Shown here in pieces: positions 26,511 through 35,184 of a stretch of DNA of 64,000 nucleotides. Position 1 is the first letter of the stretch; each line of letters starts with the position of its first letter. The notes under the pieces were generated by a model. That model searched no databases, was not told the origin of the DNA, and saw nothing but the letters and a program-made list of their open reading frames with translations. Location: positions 1 to 64,000 of the forward strand of contig JAABQV010000015.1 of the NCBI GenBank assembly GCA_011391255.1. The letters are read 5' to 3'. The position numbers were made by a program, and so were the translations under genes. This stretch comes from Dechloromonas sp. (lineage in GTDB: Bacteria; Pseudomonadota; Gammaproteobacteria; Burkholderiales; Rhodocyclaceae).

Positions 26511-27809
26511 TTAAGTACTGAAGGCGGCAGTCAGCGCGGCAATCATGTGACTGTGGTCGAGCACCCCAGCGCTTTCGCGCAGGCTGTGCATCGCCCACAT
26601 TGGCGAGCCGACATCGACACTGGCGATGCCCAAACGCGCCGCGACAATCGGGCCGATCGTGCTGCCGCAACCGAGGTCGGTGCGGTGCGCGTATTGCTGG
26701 CAGGGAACGCCGGCTTTTTCGCAGATCGCCATAAAGCGCGCGGCGGTTTCGGCGCCGGTGCTGTAACGGTGATTGGCGTTACTTTTGATCACCGGCCCGC
26801 CGTTGACCATGACGCGGTGGCCGGGCTCGTAAGCCGACGGAAAATTCGGGTGCCAGGCGTGTGCCATGTCGGCGCTGATAAAAAAACTGTGCGCCAGCAT
26901 CCGGCGCTGATCTTCGCTATCCAGCCCGGCGTTTGCCGCGAGGCGCTGGATGATGTCGGCGAGAAAACTGCCACCGGCGCCGGCTGCACTCTCGCTACCG
27001 ACTTCTTCGTGATCGAAAAAGGCACAGACGCAAGTGGCGGCGGGCGCTTTGGTGACGAGCAGGGCGCTCAACGCGGCATGGCAGGAGGCGAGGTTGTCGA
27101 GCTGGCTATTGGCGATGAACTCCTGATCAGCGCCCCAGAAAGTACCCTTTTGCGTGTCGCAGGCGCACAACTCCCAGGTCAGCAGTGCATCGGGGGAAAC
27201 ATCAAGCTTGCTCGCCAGCAAGGCGCGAAAACGCTGGTCGGCTTTGCTGTCTTTGTCCGAAACGCCGAGTAGCAGCGGCAGTTCGGTCTGCTTGTTGAAC
27301 TTCAAGCCGGCTTCGTTGACTTCGCGATTCATATGGATAGCTAGGTTGGGCAGGCGTAGCAGCGCTTGATCAAAATGTGCGAGGCGGGGCGTAAAGCCAT
27401 CCTCGCCGCGCACATTGACCCGCCCGGCGAGGCCGAGGTCGCGGTCAGCAAAGGTGGCGAGAATCGGGCCGCCATAAACCTCAACACCTAGACGCAGGAT
27501 GCCTTGCGCATCCTCAGCCGGTTTCGGCTTGACGCGCAGGCCGGGCGAGTCGGTGTGGGCGCCGATAATGCGCAAACCGGCTTCGGCGGCATTTTGGCTA
27601 CCAAGGACAAAAGCGATGATCGAGGCACCACCGCGAACCACGTAATAGCCACCAGCCGCCACTAGTTTCCAGCGCTCACCTTCGTTTAGCCGGCTATAGC
27701 CGGCTGCTTGCAGCTGCGCCTCGCAATGCGCGACGGCATGCCATGGGCTGGGGCTGGCGTCGATAAAGTCGAGCAGTGCCTGGGCGGTGGCGTGGGTATC
27801 TGTGTTCAT
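26511..27809 (-). CDS. apeB: M18-family aspartyl-type aminopeptidase
   Basis: 432 residues from ATG at 27809 (MNTDTHATAQALLDFIDASPSPWHAV, the typical opening). Dinuclear zinc enzyme releasing N-terminal acidic and other residues. Motifs: IGAHTDSPGLRVK (H and D ligands), the DRDLGLAGRV segment, FFDHEEVGS (catalytic E and E ligand), DMAHAWHPN and the C-terminal TDLGCGSTIGP and MHSLRE. All ligands appear intact. Normal length for bacterial M18. Symbol follows the E. coli-type usage in proteobacteria. Confidence 0.9.
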   Translation of the reverse strand: MNTDTHATAQALLDFIDASPSPWHAVAHCEAQLQAAGYSRLNEGERWKLVAAGGYYVVRGGASIIAFVLGSQNAAEAGLRIIGAHTDSPGLRVKPKPAEDAQGILRLGVEVYGGPILATFADRDLGLAGRVNVRGEDGFTPRLAHFDQALLRLPNLAIHMNREVNEAGLKFNKQTELPLLLGVSDKDSKADQRFRALLASKLDVSPDALLTWELCACDTQKGTFWGADQEFIANSQLDNLASCHAALSALLVTKAPAATCVCAFFDHEEVGSESAAGAGGSFLADIIQRLAANAGLDSEDQRRMLAHSFFISADMAHAWHPNFPSAYEPGHRVMVNGGPVIKSNANHRYSTGAETAARFMAICEKAGVPCQQYAHRTDLGCGSTIGPIVAARLGIASVDVGSPMWAMHSLRESAGVLDHSHMIAALTAAFST

Positions 27810-28164
27810 CAGTTTGGTCGGGCGCGAGTCAGGATGCCTGATTATAGCGATGGCCTTGCTTTTGCACGGCATCTTCAGTCGGATACCTGCAGGTCGGAGC
27901 CATAGCACTGCGAACGGCGGCTTCCTCTTTCGGTGAATGAGTATTTCGTGCCCATTCCGGCCATCCGACTTACCCCGGAGCGGTCGGTCAGCCTAACCCT
28001 AACTTTTCGAATTTGGCAACTCCGAAGCGGACGTTGCCGACCTCACCCGCCCGGCCAGGAAGAGATGTTCCGCTTTAAAAAGCTGTCTGCTCGATTTGAC
28101 TGCTAATGGGATCAACAAACTGCCCCAGGATTGCATCAATGCAAAACGATGTAATTGGTCATAT
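27810..28164. other. Intergenic region
   Basis: 355 bases between the zinc operon end and the apeB start. No convincing gene. A 14-base inverted repeat TTGCATCAATGCAA lies at 28131-28144, just beyond the end of the zinc operon; it resembles part of the Zur half-site in sequence but is placed downstream of the genes, so no role is assigned. Confidence 0.3.
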
Positions 28165-28959
28165 TCAATGCACCCATTGCCCGACCAAAGGCACCACCAT
28201 GACCCCCATCCCGATCAAGGCTGATTGCAGCGCAAAGTTGCTGCGCTGGCGGTGCAGCAGGGGCAGTAGATCGGCCACGGCGATGTAGATGAAACTGGCG
28301 GCAGCGATGGTCAGGACATAGGGCAGGAAGTGCTCGGCACCATCCAGCGCAAAGTAGCCAAGCAGGCCGCCGAGAACGGAGGTCAGGCTGGAAGCGGCAT
28401 TGGCCAGGAAGGCCTTGCGCCGGCTCCAGCCGGCGTTGAGCAGAAGGATGAAATCGCCCAGCTCCTGCGGGATTTCGTGGGCGACTACGGCCAGTGTCGT
28501 AGTTACACCCAGCATCGGGTCGGCCAGGAAGGCGGCAGCGATAAGCAGACCATCGACGAAATTGTGAAAGGCATCGCCGATCAGGATTAACGGGGCGGCT
28601 ACTTCAGCCTGATGTTCGCCTGCGGACGCATCGCAACCTGCGTGCGAATGGCGCCAGAGGGCGAGGCGTTCGAGGGCGAAAAAGCCCAGCAGACCAGCCA
28701 ACAACACCGCAAACAAGTTGGCTGCCGGGGTGTCGTGGTCATGGCCGGCATGCTCTGCCAACTCGATGTGCTGCGGCAGTGAGGCAAAAGCCTCGGGCAG
28801 TATTTCAAGCAAGGCTGATGACAACATGACGCCCGCGGCAAATGCGACCAGGGTTGCGGTGGCTTGCCGGGAGAGGCGAAAAGCCAGCCCGGCTGCCGCC
28901 GCCATGCTGAGCAAGCCGCCGAGCAAGGTGGCCAGAACGATCATCGTCAAAGTATTCAT
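28165..28959 (-). CDS. ZIP-family zinc permease
   Basis: 264 residues, seven to eight membrane helices. ZIP motifs are HNFVDG in helix 4 and HEIPQE in helix 5, the binuclear metal-binding centre, and the cytoplasmic loop is His-rich (HAGHDHD and later HSHAGCD). It lets zinc into the cytoplasm. It is the last gene of the zinc-starvation operon and overlaps the previous stop by ATGA. By position it corresponds to the fifth gene of a Zrg-like set. Confidence 0.88.
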   Translation of the reverse strand: MNTLTMIVLATLLGGLLSMAAAAGLAFRLSRQATATLVAFAAGVMLSSALLEILPEAFASLPQHIELAEHAGHDHDTPAANLFAVLLAGLLGFFALERLALWRHSHAGCDASAGEHQAEVAAPLILIGDAFHNFVDGLLIAAAFLADPMLGVTTTLAVVAHEIPQELGDFILLLNAGWSRRKAFLANAASSLTSVLGGLLGYFALDGAEHFLPYVLTIAAASFIYIAVADLLPLLHRQRSNFALQSALIGMGVMVVPLVGQWVH

Positions 28960-29531
28960 TTCACGCCTTTCGGCAAGCCGTATGCATCAAGTCGATCAGC
29001 GGTCATCCGGTAGCCATAGATGCCCAGGCTGCTGTCGCCGCGCTGCAGGCTGAGCGTGCCACTGACCCAGAAGGCATCCATCATCTTCATGCTTGCTGCC
29101 GGCTTTTTCAGAATGACATGCACGATCTGGTTGGCCGGTGGCGGCGGAGTATGGATACAGGCGCCAAAGTATGGCACGAGCAGCAGTTCGAGCACGGCGT
29201 CGCCCTTGCGCTCAAGCGGCACGACGAAGCCTGCCAGCTTGACCCGTTTGCCGTCGAGCGAAGCTTCGACCGGCGCCTCGGCCCAGGCTGCTTTCATCTT
29301 TTCCAGCGCTTCGATGGCTTTGGGATCGCTGTCCTTGAGTCGGCTCATGTTCAGCCCCTTGAAGGCGGCCATCGGATCCCAGCCTTTCGGGATCAGGTCT
29401 TCCCACTCAATTTCGCGGAAATTGAGCGCCGGGGTTGCCGTGCGCGGTGTCAGGCGCTCGCCGACGCGATAGTCCGCCGCTACTGCGGGGCCGAGCAAGG
29501 CGAGGAGCAGGAGCGGGATCAAAAGGCGCAT
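28956..29531 (-). CDS. DUF3299 periplasmic protein, zinc-regulated
   Basis: 191 residues with a signal peptide (LLIPLLLLALLGPAVA). The domain (NFREIEWEDLIPKGWDPM, then KLAGFVVPLE, LLVPYFGACIHTPPPP and IYGYRMTA) is DUF3299, a family often found in Zur-regulated gene clusters. The conserved cysteine and histidine of ACIHTPP could bind metal. It is coupled to the ZIP gene by ATGA. The function in zinc uptake is inferred from context; biochemistry is not known to me. Confidence 0.82.
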   Translation of the reverse strand: MRLLIPLLLLALLGPAVAADYRVGERLTPRTATPALNFREIEWEDLIPKGWDPMAAFKGLNMSRLKDSDPKAIEALEKMKAAWAEAPVEASLDGKRVKLAGFVVPLERKGDAVLELLLVPYFGACIHTPPPPANQIVHVILKKPAASMKMMDAFWVSGTLSLQRGDSSLGIYGYRMTADRLDAYGLPKGVK

Positions 29532-29544
29532 CGTGGGTGAACTT

Positions 29545-30807
29545 TCATAAACGTGGAATCAGGCCGTCGGCCAGCGACAGCCGGTAGGCGCGCCAGGCCG
29601 GCCACAGGCTGACCAGTAGCGCGGCGGCTAAAATGCCGGAGAGAAGACGGAGTTCGCCGGGCGAAACGGCCAGCGGCAGGGTCGATAGGCCGAACTGGGC
29701 GGCCAGCCAGGGGCCGCCGAGCCAGGCGGCGACACTCACTGCCACCACACTGAGCAGCATGCCCAGCAGCGTGACGAGCAGGCTTTCGAGCATCAGCAGA
29801 AAGAGGATGTGGCGCGGGCCGGCACCGACCGAGCGCAGTACGGCGAGTTCGCGCCGACGCTCGTTGAGGCTGGCGAGCATCACTGCTGCCAGCCCGCTTA
29901 GCCCGACGGCGAAGACCAGCCAGGAAATGCCGAGCAAGGCCTTTTCGACGATACCGACCGTTTGCCACAACTGGTCGAGGGCGATGCCGGGCAGTACGGC
30001 GAGCAGCGGCTCGCCGCGGTAGCCGGCGATCTTACGCTGCAGCCGGAAGACGGCGCTGCGTTGATGCAGGCCGAGCAGGAAGGCAGTGATGGTCTTCGGT
30101 TGCAGGTCGAATTTACTGACCACGTCGGCCGGGATGGCCAGGCCGGGAATCGGCGAGCCGCCCTGCCAGTCGAGGTGGATGGCCTCGATGGCGGCGAGAC
30201 CGACATGCAGCCGACGGTCCACCGGCGTGCCGGTCGGCGCCAGGATGCCGACCACGGTGAAAGGTTTGTCGGCATGCTCCAGACCGGGCAAGGGGCCGCT
30301 GCCGTGGCTGAGGGTGAGGCGGTCACCGAGCTGGTAGCCAAGTTTCGCCGCGACCTCGGCGCCGAGCACGACTTCAAACAGGCCATTGAAGGTCTGCCCA
30401 CTGGTGAAACGCAGCGGCTGGCGGTCGCCGTAGCGATAGTGCTCAAAGTAGGCCGGCGTCGTGCCAAGCACCGGGAAGCCGCGGTGCGAGTCGCCGAGCG
30501 CCAGCGGCACGCTCCACGCCACGGCAGGGTCGGCGGCGATGGCCTGATAGCTCAGCCATTCGACGTTGTTGCTCGCCTCGCCGACATTGAATACGGTATA
30601 GAGCACCAGTTGCAGCGGGCTGCCGCGGGCGCCGACGATGAGGTCGGTGCCGGAGACCGATTGGGCGAAACCGTCGCGCGCCGCCTGGCGGATGCGCTCG
30701 ACCGAGAGCAGCAGCGTCACGGACAATGTGATGGCGAGCAAGGTCAGGCCCAGCGTCAGCCGGCGGTTCCAGGCGCTTTTCAGGGCAATGCGGAGCAGCG
30801 GCGTCAT
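29545..30807 (-). CDS. FtsX/MacB-type ABC permease, zinc operon
   Basis: 420 residues with the MacB/LolC layout: one N-terminal helix (LTLGLTLLAITLSVTLLLS), a large periplasmic domain, then three helices with a NERRRELAVLRSVGAGP coupling segment. The periplasmic part starts VSGTDLIVGARGSPLQLVLYTVFN, a stretch I associate with permeases in zinc-responsive clusters. It pairs with the ATPase whose stop overlaps its start. Likely moves zinc, or a zinc-complex, with the periplasmic partners DUF2796 and DUF3299; the direction of transport is not shown by sequence. Confidence 0.82.
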   Translation of the reverse strand: MTPLLRIALKSAWNRRLTLGLTLLAITLSVTLLLSVERIRQAARDGFAQSVSGTDLIVGARGSPLQLVLYTVFNVGEASNNVEWLSYQAIAADPAVAWSVPLALGDSHRGFPVLGTTPAYFEHYRYGDRQPLRFTSGQTFNGLFEVVLGAEVAAKLGYQLGDRLTLSHGSGPLPGLEHADKPFTVVGILAPTGTPVDRRLHVGLAAIEAIHLDWQGGSPIPGLAIPADVVSKFDLQPKTITAFLLGLHQRSAVFRLQRKIAGYRGEPLLAVLPGIALDQLWQTVGIVEKALLGISWLVFAVGLSGLAAVMLASLNERRRELAVLRSVGAGPRHILFLLMLESLLVTLLGMLLSVVAVSVAAWLGGPWLAAQFGLSTLPLAVSPGELRLLSGILAAALLVSLWPAWRAYRLSLADGLIPRL

Positions 30808-31472
30808 GCGGCGAGCGCCAGACTATGGTCGAAATGCGTTGCCAGCCGCAAATCGTGGCTGACAAAAACGACCGTGCTGCCGGCCCGTCTGGCTTCGCTC
30901 AGCAGCAATTCGACGAAGGCGGCCTGACGTTCGGCATCGAGGGCCGAGGTCGGCTCATCGGCGATCAGGATTTCCGGCTGGCCGATCAGCGCCCGCGCGG
31001 CGGCCACCCGCTGCTGCTGGCCGACCGAGAGTTCGGCTGCCGGTCGGCTGAGCAAGGCCGGGTCGAGGTCGAGCGCGCCGAGCAGGCGCCGGGCTTCTGC
31101 CTGCGGTTCGCCAACCCGGCTGGCCCGCCGTGCGGAAAAGCGGCAAGGCAGCAGCACGTTGTCGAGCACCGAGAGATAAGGAATCAGATTGAACTGCTGG
31201 AAGATGAAACCGAGGTGATCGGCGCGGAAGGCATCGCGCCGGCCGGCCGACAGCTCAGAAAATGGCTGGCCAAGTAGCTCGATGTGTCCGGCTTGCGGGG
31301 CCAGCACGCCACCGATCAGGTTGAGTAGCGTACTTTTCCCGCAGCCACTCGGGCCATGCAAAAACAGGCTGTTTTTCCGGTTGACCGCAAGCTCGGGCAG
31401 CCGGAGGGCAAAGCTGTCGTCACCTGGCCAACGGAACTCGAGATTGCGAACAAGGAGTGCCTGTGTGCTCAT
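30804..31472 (-). CDS. ABC transporter ATPase, zinc operon
   Basis: 222 residues from ATG at 31472 (MSTQALLVRNLEFRW); a TTG four codons upstream is less likely. Walker A GPSGCGKST, Q-loop FNLIPYL, signature LSVGQQQRVA and Walker B ILIADEPTSALDA are all present. Of the MacB/LolD class. Just before Walker A it reads AVNRKNSLF, where such ATPases usually have a more acidic turn; this odd stretch coincides with a copy of the GTTGACCGC repeat. One base separates it from the DUF2796 gene. Confidence 0.88.
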   Translation of the reverse strand: MSTQALLVRNLEFRWPGDDSFALRLPELAVNRKNSLFLHGPSGCGKSTLLNLIGGVLAPQAGHIELLGQPFSELSAGRRDAFRADHLGFIFQQFNLIPYLSVLDNVLLPCRFSARRASRVGEPQAEARRLLGALDLDPALLSRPAAELSVGQQQRVAAARALIGQPEILIADEPTSALDAERQAAFVELLLSEARRAGSTVVFVSHDLRLATHFDHSLALAA

Positions 31473-31473
31473 C

Positions 31474-31971
31474 TCACCAGGCAAAACGTGGTTGTGCCGG
31501 CGTCAGGCGGCCGGATTTTTGTCCTGTCGGGCCGACGAATTCAACGGTGATCCGCTTCAGTCGCGGAAACTCGCCAAACAGTCGGGTGCTGATGCCGCGC
31601 AAGGCTGAGGGCTTGGCGCACTGCCAGCGGTAGTCGGCATCAAGGTCGAGATGGCCGTCGCCAGGCTTGGTATCGAAAACGGGCGATTCAATCTGTGGTG
31701 CCAGGGCAGTGCATTTTGCTTCGCGGGTCATCTGGAACAGGTGGTCGGCTTGCTCCAGAATGCGCTTCATCGTCTTGACCGCCTGCTTCTCGGCCGCACT
31801 ACGGGCGCCACGTTCGAAACCGAGCAGGCCATCAAGCGGTGTCTCAAGATGAATGGCGAGGGTATTGCCATCGATTGATATCTCCAGCCTGGCCTCGCCA
31901 TGAACGTGGGCGGGAGCCGCGAGAACAGGCAAACTCAGGGTCAGACCGAGTAGCAGGACTACTGAGCGCAT
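31474..31971 (-). CDS. DUF2796 periplasmic zinc-binding-like protein
   Basis: 165 residues with signal peptide (VVLLLGLTLSLPVLA) and then HVHGEARLEISIDG, the DUF2796 start. The two near-N-terminal histidines are typical of a metal site. The domain continues with DHLFQMTREAKC and the C-terminal RITVEFVGPTG. In Vibrio cholerae the first Zur-regulated zrg gene encodes a protein of this family (from memory). It opens the Zrg-like block, a 55-base gap after znuB. Confidence 0.85.
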   Translation of the reverse strand: MRSVVLLLGLTLSLPVLAAPAHVHGEARLEISIDGNTLAIHLETPLDGLLGFERGARSAAEKQAVKTMKRILEQADHLFQMTREAKCTALAPQIESPVFDTKPGDGHLDLDADYRWQCAKPSALRGISTRLFGEFPRLKRITVEFVGPTGQKSGRLTPAQPRFAW

Positions 31972-32026
31972 GACAGATTCCTCAAGGGTTTATTGGACAG
32001 GATCATGAATCGGGAGGAGATCGAGA

Positions 32027-32863
32027 TCAGGCTGCATCGCCGCCTCGCTGACGGCGTGCTTGCCAGCGAGCCTTCGTTTCGGTGGCTAGAAAGAGCGTGG
32101 CAGTTGCCAGCACCATGGTTGCGCCGGCCGGCCAGTCCAGTTCGTAAGCGAGCCACAGCCCGGCCGTTCCCGACGCCGCAGCCCAAAGCACGGCACGCCG
32201 CATCATGCTGCCGACCGATGGTGCGTGCCATGCCATGGCCGCCGGCAGGGTCAGCAAAGCAATGACCAGGATCAGACCGGCAACCTGAATCAGCAGAACG
32301 ACGGTTAGTGCAACCAGGACAAGTAACAGCAGGCGCAGCGCATCAACCGGGATGCCGCGCAGTTGGGCAAACTCCTCGTCGAAGGCAGCGGCAGCCAGGG
32401 CCGGGAAAAGGGCGGTGACGACAAGCAGGACGAGGGCATCGAGGCCGAGCATCCAGAGCAGTTGCTCATGGCCAACCATCAGGATGTTGCCAAAAAGGTA
32501 GGTCATCAGGTCGGGGTTCTGGCCGGGCGCCTTGGCGATCATGATCAGCCCTGCGGCCATGCCGACCGACCAGAGCGCCGATATGAGCACCTCTTCGTTC
32601 TGGCGACGATGCAAGGTCAGGCGCCACAAGAGGAAGGCCATCGTGACCGCGGCCAGCACGGCGCCCAGCATCGGCGAAAAGCCGAGCAGGTAGGCGGCCC
32701 CCATGCCGGCCAGAACGCCATGGGCAATGCCGCCGGCGAGAAAGGCGATGCGCTTGAGCACGACAAAGCTGCCGATGACGCCACAGGATAGTGAGGCCAG
32801 CAGGGTTGCCAGCAGGGCATGTTGCAGAAATGCCTGGGTTAGCAGGCTGCTCCAGAAACTCAT
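32027..32863 (-). CDS. znuB: Zinc ABC transporter permease ZnuB
   Basis: 278 residues, eight-helix ABC-3 family permease (SCGVIGSFVVLKRIAFLAGGIAHGVLAGMGAAYLLG is the family hallmark in the first third). Forms the channel for high-affinity zinc import with ZnuC and ZnuA. Its start overlaps the znuC stop by ATGA. Intact. Followed, after a gap of 55 bases, by the Zrg-like block. Confidence 0.92.
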   Translation of the reverse strand: MSFWSSLLTQAFLQHALLATLLASLSCGVIGSFVVLKRIAFLAGGIAHGVLAGMGAAYLLGFSPMLGAVLAAVTMAFLLWRLTLHRRQNEEVLISALWSVGMAAGLIMIAKAPGQNPDLMTYLFGNILMVGHEQLLWMLGLDALVLLVVTALFPALAAAAFDEEFAQLRGIPVDALRLLLLVLVALTVVLLIQVAGLILVIALLTLPAAMAWHAPSVGSMMRRAVLWAAASGTAGLWLAYELDWPAGATMVLATATLFLATETKARWQARRQRGGDAA

Positions 32864-33609
32864 GTTGATCTCCAGTCAGGCCGGTGATCGATGACGCGTA
32901 CCGGATAGCCATAAAGCGCCGCTAGCGTTTCGGCCGAAACGTCGACGGTCTGATGGCTGCACAGGCTGCGATTGAGGCACCAGACGGTGCGGGCGTAGCG
33001 GGTGGTCAGGCCGAGGTCGTGCGAGACCACCAGGATGGTCATGCGCCGGTTGAGTTCGGCGAGTAGATCAAACAGGGCTTCCTGACCGGAGGGGTCGATA
33101 TTGGCTGTCGGCTCATCGAGAATCAGTAGTTGCGGATTGACGGCAAGGGCTCGGGCAATCAGTGCCCGCTGGACTTCGCCGCCGGACAGGCTGTCGATGC
33201 GCCGTTTGCTTAAATGGGCGATGCCACAAGCTTCCAGCGACTGCGTGATAGCTGCTTCCTGGCCTGCCGTGCGCCGGCGCCACAGCGGCCAGCCACCGGC
33301 GAGCGTGCCATGCGCTACCAGTTCGCCAACACAGACCGGAAAGCGCGTATCGAAACGCCCGCTTTGCGGCACGTAGCCGGCGCGCAAACGTCCGATTTGC
33401 GGTGGCTGGCCGAACAGGCGGACTTCGCCGGCATCGGCTTCGAGCAGACCGAGCAGAACCTTGAGCAGTGTGGTCTTGCCGGCTCCGTTGGGGCCAACCA
33501 TGGCAACGAAGTCACCAGCAGGCAGTCGGGCATTGACGCCATCGAGCACCTTGTACCCATTACGGTACAAGGTAATTCCGGTGCACTCCATGACCGGCAT
33601 CACGCTCAT
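32860..33609 (-). CDS. znuC: Zinc ABC transporter ATPase ZnuC
   Basis: 249 residues. Walker [13 protein letters not shown], signature LSGGEVQRALIARAL, Walker B LLILDEPTANID and the H-loop VVSHDLG are all visible. RLRAGYVPQSGRFDTRFP with the VPQ motif is typical of metal-type ABC-3 ATPases. Overlaps znuA's stop by ATGA, so znuA, znuC and znuB are translated as a unit. Confidence 0.93.
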   Translation of the reverse strand: MSVMPVMECTGITLYRNGYKVLDGVNARLPAGDFVAMVGPNGAGKTTLLKVLLGLLEADAGEVRLFGQPPQIGRLRAGYVPQSGRFDTRFPVCVGELVAHGTLAGGWPLWRRRTAGQEAAITQSLEACGIAHLSKRRIDSLSGGEVQRALIARALAVNPQLLILDEPTANIDPSGQEALFDLLAELNRRMTILVVSHDLGLTTRYARTVWCLNRSLCSHQTVDVSAETLAALYGYPVRVIDHRPDWRST

Positions 33610-34469
33610 TGCAGATTGCGGGCAAAGATGTCAGCGACACGCCGCAGATTGTCGATGTAGTCTGGTGCCAACGGATCGACGGCAAGCACCTCTCCGCCAA
33701 TCGCCCGGGCGATGGTCTCGGCCTCCTTCTGCGAGAATTGCGGCTGAACGAAAACAACCCGCACGCCGCTCTGGCGAGCGCCTTCAATGATCATTTGCAG
33801 GGTGCGCGGGCCGGGCTCTTTCCAGCCGGCCTCAACCGGCATCTGGCGGAGTCCGTAGGCATCGGCAAAGTAACCCCAGGACGGGTGGTAGACCATGAAA
33901 TTGCGCACCTTCTTATCGGCCAGACGGTTACGGATGTCGCCATCCAGTGCTTTGAGGTCGGCAATGAAGCGCGCGTGGTTGGCTTCGAATTCAGCCTTGG
34001 CTTCTGGTCGCAAGGCGATCAGCTCATCGCGGATGCGGTCGGCCATGCGCATTACCAGTGGCGGCGCGAGCCAGACGTGCGGATCGGGCGCGCCACCGAC
34101 AGGTGGCGTAGCACCGGGTGGCAGATCAACCGGACGCAGGATCAAACCGTCACGCAGATCGACCACCTTGGCACCGGGTGCCAGCTGCGCCAGGCGTGGC
34201 AGCCAGGCATTCTCGAAAGGTACGCCGATGCGGAAGACGAGCCGGCTGGCGGCTACCGTTTCCATCTGCTTCGGGCTCGGCTCATGGCTTGCCGGACTCT
34301 TGCCTGGGGGCACCAGGACAAGTGTTTGCACATGCCGGCCACCGATCCGGTCGACAAAGACTTGCTGAGGCAAGAGGCTGACCGTCACCGGCAGCGCTTG
34401 CTCAGCGCGGGCAAAGGTACTGAACCCCAGGAGCAAGGACAGCAATAAAGTGCGGGTCAAAATCATCAT
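33606..34469 (-). CDS. znuA: Zinc ABC transporter substrate-binding protein ZnuA
   Basis: 287 residues from ATG at 34469 (ribosome site AAGGAA). Signal peptide MILTRTLLLSLLLGFSTFARA. Cluster A-I fold with metal-ligand candidates: H in SHEPSP, H in DPHVW, H in YHPSWGYFADAYG and a later acidic residue in the AVDPLAPDY segment. It lacks the long His/Asp-rich loop seen in E. coli ZnuA between the first two ligands. It captures Zn2+ in the periplasm. Confidence 0.92.
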   Translation of the reverse strand: MMILTRTLLLSLLLGFSTFARAEQALPVTVSLLPQQVFVDRIGGRHVQTLVLVPPGKSPASHEPSPKQMETVAASRLVFRIGVPFENAWLPRLAQLAPGAKVVDLRDGLILRPVDLPPGATPPVGGAPDPHVWLAPPLVMRMADRIRDELIALRPEAKAEFEANHARFIADLKALDGDIRNRLADKKVRNFMVYHPSWGYFADAYGLRQMPVEAGWKEPGPRTLQMIIEGARQSGVRVVFVQPQFSQKEAETIARAIGGEVLAVDPLAPDYIDNLRRVADIFARNLQ

Positions 34470-34509
34470 GAATTCCTTGTGAAAATAAGTAGGTCGCGCG
34501 AATGGACTT

Positions 34510-35163
34510 TTATTCCCACCCGGCATCCATCGCCAGCAGAACACGCGGTGCCTGCTCGGCAGCGACGGCTGGCGAGCGATGAACGATGCCCCTCCCTTCA
34601 TTGCCCTGCCACAGGCTGCCCTTGAGCAGCGCCACGGCGAAGGGTGGAATGGCCTCGATCCGATGTCCGGCGAGCAGCAAGCCGGACGTTTCATCCGGCT
34701 GACCACCCGAGGCCGCGCCTAAAAAACGACGATCAACGGAAGCATCCTCCACCCATTCCGTCCCCGGGCCGCGATAGGTGCATAACAGCCGGATGCCGAC
34801 GCGATCGACATGCAGGCGCGGGCACATCGCCTTGCCGACGACTTCGAGGCGAAAGCCGATGCTTGTTGCATCCAGCAATTCGCGGAGCATTTCGGCCAGC
34901 AGGGCGATATCGGCGGTCAATGCAGCGCGTCTGGCGCCGCCCGGCAGGCGCCCGAGATCGGGTTGCTGCCCCGGTGTGAGCGTCTGGCGCAAGCCGCTGC
35001 CCAGATCACTGGCGTGGACGCCCAACCAGTCGGCGATCAAAGGTTCGGCGGGGCGTCGCCACTGGGCAAGCTGGATTTCCGGATCGAAGATGCGGGTCAG
35101 GCCGAGCGGGTCGTCGGCGATGGCGCAATTGCTGGTTGCCTGGCGGGGTAAGGGCGCGTTCAT
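34510..35163 (-). CDS. DUF1826 protein of the zinc regulon
   Basis: 217 residues, soluble. DUF1826 features: GKAMCPRLHVDRVGIRLLCTYRGPGTEWV in the middle and a histidine-bearing KGSLWQGNEGRGIVHRSPAVA end. Members are repeatedly found in Zur-regulated loci together with COG0523 GTPases. The conserved cysteines and histidines could be a zinc or iron site, but no activity is assigned. It follows the COG0523 gene by 21 bases and precedes znuA by 40. Confidence 0.85.
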   Translation of the reverse strand: MNAPLPRQATSNCAIADDPLGLTRIFDPEIQLAQWRRPAEPLIADWLGVHASDLGSGLRQTLTPGQQPDLGRLPGGARRAALTADIALLAEMLRELLDATSIGFRLEVVGKAMCPRLHVDRVGIRLLCTYRGPGTEWVEDASVDRRFLGAASGGQPDETSGLLLAGHRIEAIPPFAVALLKGSLWQGNEGRGIVHRSPAVAAEQAPRVLLAMDAGWE

Positions 35164-35184
35164 CTGAAAATTCCTGGCTGATGG

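Noticed and set aside
28131-28144. TTGCATCAATGCAA as a second Zur site.
   Set aside because: Lacks the central GTTATAAC and lies downstream of the last zinc gene.
29962-30927. Plus-strand 321-codon frame over the zinc ABC genes.
   Set aside because: High G+C shadow frame with composition typical of antisense reading.
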